This document shows, one piece after another, positions 58,237-64,000 of a stretch of 64,000 bases of DNA (position 1 is its first letter; each line of letters opens with the position of its first letter). This stretch comes from CF-39 sp035651155 (lineage in GTDB: Bacteria; Chloroflexota; Limnocylindria; P2-11E), in contig DASRGG010000005.1 of assembly GCA_035651155.1 (NCBI GenBank), forward strand, positions 1 to 64,000, in the 5' to 3' direction. Made by a program: the position numbers and the translations under genes. The notes beneath the pieces were generated by a model that made no database searches, was not told the origin of the DNA, and worked only from the letters and a program-made list of their open reading frames with translations.

Positions 58237-59382
58237 GTGCGCGTGATCCACATCACCACGAGCGACATGTCGCTCCGTTATCTGCTGCTTGATCAGCTGC
58301 GGTACCTCCAGGCCGAGGGCCACGAGGTCACTGCCGTCAGCGGGCCCGGGCCCTGGGTCGAGGCCGTCCGAGCCGCCGGGATCCCGGTGAAGACCGTCCC
58401 GCTCACGCGCCGCATCGCGCCGTTCCAGGACCTCGGCGCGTTCGGTGCGCTCGCCTGGCATCTGCTGCGCACGCGTCCCGACGTCGTTCATACACACACC
58501 CCAAAGGCGTCGCTGCTCGGGCAGTGGGCCGCGGCGCTGGTCCGCGTGCGGCGGCGCGTCCACACGATCCACGGCCTGTACTTCCCCGGCCACATGCGGC
58601 CGGAACGCCGCTGGCTCTACGTGTGGCTCGAGCGGCTCCAGATGGCCCCCGCGCACGTCATCCTCTCCCAGAACGCCGAGGATCTGGAGACGGTCCGGCG
58701 GGACCACATCGCCGACCCGCGACGGCTGCGCTATCTCGGCAACGGCATCGACCTCGCGCGATTCCAGCCGGACGGCGCGAGCGTCAAGAGTCGCGCGGCG
58801 ACCCGCGCCGCCATCGGCGTGCCGGACGGTGATCTCGTCGTGGGGATGGTCGGCAGGCTGGTGCGCGAGAAGGGGTATCCCGAGCTCTTCGAGGCGGCGC
58901 GGCTCGTCCTGCGGGAGCGACCGGACACGACGTTCATCTCGATCGGCGGCGAGGAGCCGGCCAAAGGCGACTGTGTCGAGCTCGACGATCCCGCGCTCGT
59001 CGCGCTCGGCGACCGGATGAAGATGCTGGGTCACCGCGACGACGTGGAGGACCTCTACGCGGCCATGGATCTGCTCGTCCTGCCGAGCCATCGCGAGGGT
59101 TTCCCGCGCGCCCCGATGGAGGCTGCGGCGACGGGCATCCCGGTCGTCGCGACCGACGTCCGCGGCTGTCGCGACGTCGTGGTGGACGGCGAGACGGGAC
59201 TGCTCGTCCCGGTGCGCGATCCCGAGCGGCTCGCGGCCGCGATCCTGCGCATCCTCGGCGATGATCGGCTGCGAGCGCGCATGGGGGTCGCCGGTCGCGC
59301 GCTCGCCGAGGAGCGCTTCGACCAGCGAGCCGTCTTCCAGCGGGTCGCCGACGCGTACCGCGAGTCGCCACCGGCGAGCTAG
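58237..59382 (+). CDS. GT4-family glycosyltransferase
   Basis: A 381-residue GT-B enzyme starting MRVIHITTSDMSLRYLLLDQL. It has VVHTHTPKASLLGQWAAAL, VHTIHGLYFPGHMRPERRWLY (His-rich acceptor strand), YLGNGIDLARFQPDG, VGMVGRLVREKGYPELF and PSHREGFPRAPMEAAATGIPVVATDVRGC, a clear E-x7-E donor site. It resembles PglA/CapM-like sugar transferases that add the second residue to an undecaprenyl-linked sugar. Next come the PglD-like and PglC-like genes, which supports that place in the pathway. Its stop overlaps the PglD-like gene by 4 bp. Confidence 0.9.
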   Translation: MRVIHITTSDMSLRYLLLDQLRYLQAEGHEVTAVSGPGPWVEAVRAAGIPVKTVPLTRRIAPFQDLGAFGALAWHLLRTRPDVVHTHTPKASLLGQWAAALVRVRRRVHTIHGLYFPGHMRPERRWLYVWLERLQMAPAHVILSQNAEDLETVRRDHIADPRRLRYLGNGIDLARFQPDGASVKSRAATRAAIGVPDGDLVVGMVGRLVREKGYPELFEAARLVLRERPDTTFISIGGEEPAKGDCVELDDPALVALGDRMKMLGHRDDVEDLYAAMDLLVLPSHREGFPRAPMEAAATGIPVVATDVRGCRDVVVDGETGLLVPVRDPERLAAAILRILGDDRLRARMGVAGRALAEERFDQRAVFQRVADAYRESPPAS

Positions 59383-60044
59383 CGGTCCGGCCCTCCTAGG
59401 CCCGCCACGCGCGCGATCGACCGCGCGGGGACGCCGGCGACCCGATCACCCGCGGGTACGTCCGCCAGCACCACGGCTCCGGCCCCGATCACCGCCCCGT
59501 CCCCGATGCGGATCCCCTGCAGCACCGTGCTGCCGATGCCAACGTGGCAGCGATCACCGACGACGACGCCGCCGGCGAGATGCGCGCCCGGCGAGATGTG
59601 CGCATGGTCGCCTACCCGCACGTCGTGCTCGACGATCGCCGCGGTGTTGAGGATCACGTTCTTCCCGATCCGCGCACCGGGATTCACGATCGTGCCCGCG
59701 AACACGACCGTCGCGTCCCCGATCGTCGCGCTCGGCGAGATCACTGCGGCGCGATGCACCACGGCGGGCAGCTCGAACCCGGATCGGGCGATGCGCTCGT
59801 ACAGGTCGCGTCGGCGATCCCCGACATCTACGGACCCGACCCCGAGCACGATCGCCGTCGCGCCGAGCGCACGCGCTTTCGCGAGGGCCGATTCATCACC
59901 GATGACCTCGACGCCGTCGAAACGCGTCCCGGCGAGCTCCGGCTTCGCGTCGATGACCGCGATGACGTCGACCGCGCCGCTGCTCCGTGCCGCGTCGAGC
60001 ACGACGCGCGCGTGGCCGCCGGCTCCGACGAGCACCGCCTTCAC
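59379..60044 (-). CDS. PglD/NeuD-like sugar O- or N-acyltransferase
   Basis: A 221-residue two-part enzyme. The N-terminal Rossmann-like part (KAVLVGAGGHARVVLDAA, ALGATAIVLGVGSVDVG) binds the sugar nucleotide. The C-terminal left-handed beta-helix has hexapeptide repeats (VISPSATIGDATVVFAGTIV, VGDHAHISPGAHLAGGVVVG), with the probable base His in NTAAIVEHDVRVG. This matches PglD and NeuD acetyltransferases. The start is GTG at 60044 with TACTAT 8 nt upstream. It is divergent from the initiating transferase, so a diacetamido or O-acetyl sugar may be made and loaded here. Confidence 0.87.
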   Translation of the reverse strand: MKAVLVGAGGHARVVLDAARSSGAVDVIAVIDAKPELAGTRFDGVEVIGDESALAKARALGATAIVLGVGSVDVGDRRRDLYERIARSGFELPAVVHRAAVISPSATIGDATVVFAGTIVNPGARIGKNVILNTAAIVEHDVRVGDHAHISPGAHLAGGVVVGDRCHVGIGSTVLQGIRIGDGAVIGAGAVVLADVPAGDRVAGVPARSIARVAGLGGPDR

Positions 60045-60051
60045 TTCGGGG

Positions 60052-60058
60052 CATAGTA
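60052..60058. promoter_or_regulatory. Overlapping divergent -10 hexamers (pglD-like / pglC-like)
   Basis: TACTAT (minus, 60053-60058) and CATAGT (plus, 60052-60057) read the same bases in opposite directions, 8 nt and 6 nt from the start codons at 60044 and 60064. The two starts are 19 bp apart, so the genes probably compete for polymerase. Confidence 0.5.
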
Positions 60059-60063
60059 GACAG

Positions 60064-60699
60064 GTGGATGCGGAGCGCCCCCTGCGAACGCCGGCATGGA
60101 AGCGCGCCGAAGATCTCATCCTCGCGGTGCCGCTGACGCTGCTCGCCTCGCCGTTCCTCGCGCTCATCGCGCTCGCGATCATGGTCGAGAGCGGCGCACC
60201 CGTCTTCTACGTCGACGAGCGTGTGGGTCTCGGCGGCAGGAAGTTCCTGATGATCAAGTTCCGCACAATGGTGCCCGGCGCGGTGGGCCAGGGCCTCGGG
60301 CGGCTCGTGGCGGCATCGGACACTCGGATCACGCGGGTCGGCGCGGCCTTGCGGCGATGGAGCGTCGACGAGGTCCCTCAGATCCTCAACGTCCTCAAGG
60401 GCGACATGAGCGTCGTCGGGCCGCGCCCGACGTACGCCGAGCAGGTGGCGCGCTACACGCCGCGCGACCGAGGGCGCCTGCGGGTGAAGCCCGGCATCAC
60501 GGGGCTCGCGCAGGTCTCAGGGCGGAACGATCTCACGTGGCGGAGACGCATCGACCTCGATCTCGAGTACATCGAGCGTCTAAGTCCACTGCTCGATCTC
60601 GGGATCCTGCTACGCACGCCGCTCGTCGTGCTCCGCGGGATCGGTCTTTACGGGAAGGGCGGCGTGACGCCGGACTACGAGCCCGACCGCACGGACTGA
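60064..60699 (+). CDS. Initiating sugar-phosphate transferase (PglC/WcaJ family)
   Basis: A 211-residue membrane enzyme that loads the first sugar phosphate onto undecaprenyl phosphate. It has a single N-terminal hydrophobic hairpin (LILAVPLTLLASPFLALIALAIM) as in the short PglC type, then FYVDERVGLGGRKFLMIKFRTM, with the catalytic Asp-Glu pair. SVDEVPQILNVLKGDMSVVGPRP and RVKPGITGLAQVSGRND follow. All motifs are intact. The GTG at 60064 is used because of the divergent promoter. Position next to the PglD-like gene suggests an acetylated first sugar. Confidence 0.92.
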   Translation: MDAERPLRTPAWKRAEDLILAVPLTLLASPFLALIALAIMVESGAPVFYVDERVGLGGRKFLMIKFRTMVPGAVGQGLGRLVAASDTRITRVGAALRRWSVDEVPQILNVLKGDMSVVGPRPTYAEQVARYTPRDRGRLRVKPGITGLAQVSGRNDLTWRRRIDLDLEYIERLSPLLDLGILLRTPLVVLRGIGLYGKGGVTPDYEPDRTD

Positions 60700-62462
60700 T
60701 CGCCATCCTCCGGCCACCAGAGCCACGGAGCGCGCGCGCGGATCGCGGGATAGCGCCGCAGCACGGCGTCGAAGCCCACGGCGCTCAGCAGGACGACGTA
60801 CGGGACGAGCATCGCGCGCGACCGGACGAGCGTACCGACGTTCGCGCTGATGAGGCTCAGCACAATGGTCAGCCCGATGATCGCCGCGATGCCGTACGCG
60901 TAGCGGGTGTCTCGCCGGCGCAGCAGATAGAGGAAGCCGATCACCGCCGCGACCAGGCAGACGTACCAAGTGAGCATCTCGGGGATCGTCGCGATCTGCT
61001 CGAGCGTGCGCGCGGTCCACGGGAACGGCGCGAGGAGCGTGTACGACGCGCCGATCGGCAGGTGCTTCAGGTTCGTCGTGAGGCTCCCGCTAACCGATGA
61101 CTGATCGGGATCGACCTCCGACGACAGGCCGACGATGTTCTTCGCCTCAGGCTCCACGACGACCACGCGCGGCGTGGCGGTCGGCGTAAGGCTGGGGCCC
61201 GGCGTCGATGTCGCGGGCGCGGTCGTGGCGGCCGCGCTCGCGGTCGGCGCACCGTTCGGCTTGGGCGAAACGATGACGACGATGTCGCCCGGCCGCACCA
61301 CCGCGGGCGTCCGAATGGACGACGCGGCGGCCGAGGGCGTCGGCCACGCAGAACCGGTCGCGACCACGATCCGCGTCCCGGGTTCGACGAAAACGACCTC
61401 CGGTGTGGTGCCCGGGCTCGCCGTCGCTCCGGAGGTGACCTGGACCTGGAACCGGTCGCCCGGCTGGCCCTGGATGACCGGCGCCGGATCGACGAAGGAC
61501 GAGCGTGCCGCCTGCGCGCCGACCTCGCGCAGGAAGATCGGGAGGTAGAACGGGTTCGACGGCAGATCACTGAAGGGCTGGATGATCGCGAAGAACACGT
61601 AGACCGCGGCGAGGACGCCCGCGGACTTCAGGCGATCGCGCCAGCGCACAAAGCCGAAGGGCACGGCGAGGAGCGCGAGCGCACCGATGACGAGCATGTA
61701 GAGACGCACCGTTCGGAGCGGAGTGAGCACCACGATCGCGGCGGCAAGCCACGGCCAGCTGCGTCGGGCGATGAATTCGCTCGCGGCGAACGCCGAGGCG
61801 AAGAGAAAGAAGATCACCCATGCGTCCTTCATCGCGAGCGCGGTCCAGAGGACGATCGACGGGAAGGCAAGCAGCACGACGAGCGCCCAGCGCGCGCCGG
61901 GCATCCCCAGGTTCCGCATGATGCGGTAGCCGAAGAGGCACGCGACCACGCCCAACAGTGTGTTGATGGCCTTGACGATCGTGAGGTCCTCCCCGAAGAG
62001 CTGATACAAGCGCGCGATCCAGTGCACGTACCAGCTGCGCAGGTAGACGTCGAGCGCTTCGGGAGACATCGGATGACCGTTCCACCACTGCCACAGCCAG
62101 TACCCGTGGTCCAGATATACGTGCTCGTCAGGCGCGTAGAAGCGGAGGCCGCGCGAGAGGAGGATCACGTCGATGCCCGACATGAGCGCCTCGCGCCCCG
62201 TGATGGCCACGAGCGCGAAGAGCAGGACCCAACGCTGATCGGAGGGATCTGCGACGAGGCTCGCGACGATCATCGCGACGAACACGCAGACCAGCACCAC
62301 GAGTGCCGCTCCCGGGCCTCCCCGCGGCAGCGCGAGCGCGGCGGCGATCACCACGAGGGCTGTGGAGAGCAGCTGCGACCATCGCGGAAGCGCGCGTACA
62401 TCACGGACGAGCCGCCTCAGGTGCTCGGAGACTCGCCGAAGATCCAGGAGGGGCATGTTCAC
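60675..62462 (-). CDS. Polytopic membrane protein, polymerase- or GT39-like
   Basis: A 595-residue protein with about ten helices. The first outer loop has LRFYAPDEHVYLDHGYWLWQW, an acidic loop of the type used by lipid-sugar transferases. Between helices lies a long outer insert (about 315-460) rich in Thr, Pro, Ala and Ser with VEPGTRIVVATGS and VRPGDIVVIVSPKP. The architecture fits a Wzy-like polymerase or a C-type glycosyltransferase; I cannot decide. I use the GTG at 62462, which lies 9 nt after TACCAT; a TTG at 62522 would extend the protein by 20 residues. It overlaps the converging sugar transferase by 25 bp. Confidence 0.68.
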   Translation of the reverse strand: MNMPLLDLRRVSEHLRRLVRDVRALPRWSQLLSTALVVIAAALALPRGGPGAALVVLVCVFVAMIVASLVADPSDQRWVLLFALVAITGREALMSGIDVILLSRGLRFYAPDEHVYLDHGYWLWQWWNGHPMSPEALDVYLRSWYVHWIARLYQLFGEDLTIVKAINTLLGVVACLFGYRIMRNLGMPGARWALVVLLAFPSIVLWTALAMKDAWVIFFLFASAFAASEFIARRSWPWLAAAIVVLTPLRTVRLYMLVIGALALLAVPFGFVRWRDRLKSAGVLAAVYVFFAIIQPFSDLPSNPFYLPIFLREVGAQAARSSFVDPAPVIQGQPGDRFQVQVTSGATASPGTTPEVVFVEPGTRIVVATGSAWPTPSAAASSIRTPAVVRPGDIVVIVSPKPNGAPTASAAATTAPATSTPGPSLTPTATPRVVVVEPEAKNIVGLSSEVDPDQSSVSGSLTTNLKHLPIGASYTLLAPFPWTARTLEQIATIPEMLTWYVCLVAAVIGFLYLLRRRDTRYAYGIAAIIGLTIVLSLISANVGTLVRSRAMLVPYVVLLSAVGFDAVLRRYPAIRARAPWLWWPEDGDQSVRSGS

Positions 62463-62471
62463 GAGGACTTG

Positions 62472-62477
62472 ATGGTA
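62472..62477 (-). promoter_or_regulatory. -10 hexamer of a probable leaderless promoter
   Basis: TACCAT followed by 9 nt and the GTG at 62462. It decides the start of the polymerase-like gene in favour of the shorter protein. Confidence 0.4.
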
Positions 62478-62526
62478 CGGCGCGCGCAGCCGGATCCATT
62501 GATGCCGCGCGCCGATCGACAAAACC

Positions 62527-62532
62527 TAGACT
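62527..62532 (+). promoter_or_regulatory. -10 hexamer of a probable leaderless promoter
   Basis: TAGACT followed by exactly 7 nt and the TTG at 62540, with no Shine-Dalgarno before the start. Confidence 0.5.
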
Positions 62533-62539
62533 CGCGACA

Positions 62540-63823
62540 TTGAAGCTCCTCGTCGTGTCGTACTTCTATCCCCCCTTCAACAGCATCGGTGGATACAGCG
62601 TGTCGAAGCTGTCCCGCCACCTGCACCAGCAGGGGTGGGACGTGCGCGTGCTGTGCGCGCGGCACGACGACCTGCCATCCGAGCTTCCGGTCGAGCTGCC
62701 GGCCGACCGGATCATCCGGACGTCGTCGTTCGACGTGAATGCACTTCCGAAGCTCGTGCTCGGCCGCGGCCACATCGCACGTCGTGGCTTCGAGTTCAGC
62801 GGCCGCGGCGGCGTCCTCACGGCGCTCGGCCGCGCGTATCGCCAAGTCGTGAACTTTCCGGACGGACAGATCGGCTGGTATCCGATGGCGGTCCGGGCGG
62901 GCGCGCGCGCGATCGAGGCGGACCGTCCCGACGTCATCCTCGCCGTCGCCACGCCGTGGACGAGCCACCTCATCGCGAGGTCGCTGTCGCGCCGCTACGG
63001 CATCCCCTGGGTGGCGCGCTATCACGACCTCTGGACCGACGCACGGGGTCGCGAGCGCGTGTGGCCGCTGAGCCGCGTCGAGCGCTGGCTCGAGGACCGG
63101 AACACGCCGACCGCCGGAGCCATCGCGACGATGTCCGACGCGTGGCGCGACGAGCTCGCGGCACGATTCAGATCGGTCCCGGCCTACACGGTCCCGTTCG
63201 GCTTCGAGCCGACGGACTACCCGCCCTCGCCGGCGCCTGAGGGTCTGCCGCTCACGATCCTCTATTCCGGCCGCCTCTACCCGCGGCAGGATCCCGCCAA
63301 ACTCTTCGAAGGCGTGCGATTGGCGCTCGCCGCAGGCGTCGCTCCCACCGACATCCGGATCCGGTTCATCGGCCGGTATCTCGAGAGCGCGCGTCGAGCG
63401 CTGGCGCGGTCAGGCCTCCCATCCGATGTGGTCTCGGTCGATGACCCGGAGCCGCACGCGGAGGCGGTCGCGCTCCAGCGGCGGGCGAGCGCGCTGCTGC
63501 TGTTCATGGGCGAGGACGACGACATCGGTCTGCTCCCCGCGAAGATGTACGGCTATCTCGGGGCGCGCCGACCGGTGCTGGTCATCGGCGGGTCGTCCCG
63601 ACATGAAGGCGTCGAGCTCATGCGCCGCGCCGGCGTCGGGACGTGGGCGCCGGACGCGGCGGCCGTCGCCGACATCCTGAAGCGGTGGGTCGATGCGCTT
63701 CGCATCGGACCGCTCACCGTGGATCCGGACCCCGCCATCCTCAAGGCACACGAGTGGCGCACGACGGCCGCGACCATGGGCGATGTGCTGAACGACGTGA
63801 TCCGGCACGCGAAGACGCGCTAG
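62540..63823 (+). CDS. GT4-family glycosyltransferase
   Basis: A 427-residue GT-B enzyme reading LKLLVVSYFYPPFNSIGGYSVSKL, a WbuB-type opening. It also has FPDGQIGWYPMAVRAG, VPWVARYHDLWTDARGRERVW (reading IPWVARYHDLW in the gene), AYTVPFGFEPTDYPP, ILYSGRLYPRQDPAKLFEG and GLLPAKMYGYLGARRPVLVIG. Such proteins usually transfer N-acetylhexosamines or deoxysugars to a lipid-linked acceptor. The TTG at 62540 follows TAGACT by 7 nt; no other start fits the domain. Its stop overlaps the stop of a converging partial gene in a shared CTAG. Confidence 0.87.
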   Translation: MKLLVVSYFYPPFNSIGGYSVSKLSRHLHQQGWDVRVLCARHDDLPSELPVELPADRIIRTSSFDVNALPKLVLGRGHIARRGFEFSGRGGVLTALGRAYRQVVNFPDGQIGWYPMAVRAGARAIEADRPDVILAVATPWTSHLIARSLSRRYGIPWVARYHDLWTDARGRERVWPLSRVERWLEDRNTPTAGAIATMSDAWRDELAARFRSVPAYTVPFGFEPTDYPPSPAPEGLPLTILYSGRLYPRQDPAKLFEGVRLALAAGVAPTDIRIRFIGRYLESARRALARSGLPSDVVSVDDPEPHAEAVALQRRASALLLFMGEDDDIGLLPAKMYGYLGARRPVLVIGGSSRHEGVELMRRAGVGTWAPDAAAVADILKRWVDALRIGPLTVDPDPAILKAHEWRTTAATMGDVLNDVIRHAKTR

Positions 63824-64000
63824 GTACGCAGGCGAGCGGTGGCGATCGTGTCGCCGCCCCACCGTCCGCCGACTCCCGAGACGAACGCATCGAGCGCGGC
63901 CCCGAGCCGCCACACCGCCGGCACGTAGGGCACGAACCGAACGGTGCGTACGCTCACGTCGGGAAAGATCTGCGCGAGCTCGCGCTCGCACTGCGTCGCG
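63820..64000 (-). CDS. C-terminal end of an unidentified gene (partial)
   Basis: About 59 residues run in from the right edge and end at a TAG (63822-63820). The text includes RELAQIFPDVSVRTVRFVPYVP and AVWRLGAALDAFVSGVGGRWG. A strand-and-turn pattern followed by a hydrophobic helix is typical of the end of a class I methyltransferase, but the part shown is too short for a firm call. The strong third-position GC bias supports a real gene. Confidence 0.5.
   Translation of the reverse strand, partial: ATQCERELAQIFPDVSVRTVRFVPYVPAVWRLGAALDAFVSGVGGRWGGDTIATARLRT

Noticed and set aside
1..64000. tRNA, rRNA, riboswitch or phage genes
   Set aside because: I looked for cloverleaf arms with conserved GTTCGA loops, rRNA-like sequence, and capsid or integrase motifs, and found none. 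A covariance-model search (Rfam, tRNAscan) would be decisive and I could not run it.

Overview
The window is 64 kb of GC-rich bacterial chromosome (about 70% GC by eye) that is almost wholly coding. I see no rRNA, tRNA, CRISPR array or intact insertion sequence. Most of it makes, modifies and exports a surface polysaccharide. Several traits suggest an uncultured Chloroflexota-type lineage (Limnocylindria/Ellin6529-like or Dormibacteria-like): Pro/Ser/Thr/Ala-rich extracytoplasmic linkers, many GTG/TTG starts, apparently leaderless promoters, a DUF2723 protein and scattered Phd/RelE/PIN toxin-antitoxin genes. This placement is an inference; no marker gene proves it.

Layout. (1) 1-10.4 kb: a minus-strand block of GT4 glycosyltransferases, a methyltransferase and the ABC exporter ATPase (Wzt with a C-terminal domain). 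Toxin-antitoxin genes are threaded through it, and two toxins overlap the next glycan gene. (2) 10.4-16.4 kb: a decayed VapBC remnant, a PAP2 phosphatase and the exporter permease (Wzm) lying between two large paralogous secreted Ig-like proteins. (3) 16.5-24.3 kb: two alpha/beta hydrolases, a low-complexity membrane-anchored protein, a DUF4143 ATPase and two polytopic membrane proteins. (4) 24.3-31 kb: a lipoprotein, a Trm112-like protein, and a four-gene operon made of a MotA/ExbB-like protein, a MotB/ExbD-like protein and two single-pass proteins with carboxypeptidase-regulatory-like ends. A frameshifted acyltransferase follows, between 51-bp direct repeats. (5) 30.9-38 kb: dTDP-deoxysugar genes (RmlA, RmlB, RmlC-like, RmlD-like), MetF, a DUF2723 protein and a sugar C-methyltransferase. 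(6) 38-55 kb: glycosyltransferases, methyltransferases, a flippase-like protein, a heptose set (GmhA, GmhB and an HldE-like protein with reversed domains), a transaldolase-like enzyme, a thiamine-dependent E1 alpha/beta pair, a nucleotide-sugar dehydrogenase homologue lacking its catalytic cysteine, and several SDR epimerases. (7) 55-64 kb: glycosyltransferases, asparagine synthetase, a PglD-like acyltransferase, a PglC/WcaJ-like initiating transferase and a polymerase-like membrane protein.

How it fits together (inference). The initiating transferase loads a lipid carrier, and the GT4/GT2 enzymes extend the chain with rhamnose-type, C-methylated and heptose-type sugars. Acyl-, methyl- and acetyltransferases decorate it. 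Export would use Wzm/Wzt and possibly the flippase. The E1 pair, the Cys-less dehydrogenase and the Gfo/Idh/MocA oxidoreductase hint at an unusual branched or oxidised sugar.

Regulation. Many first genes of transcription units have a TANNNT-like hexamer 6-9 nt before the start codon and no Shine-Dalgarno sequence, as expected for leaderless mRNA. Within operons, genes overlap as ATGA, GTGA or TGATG.
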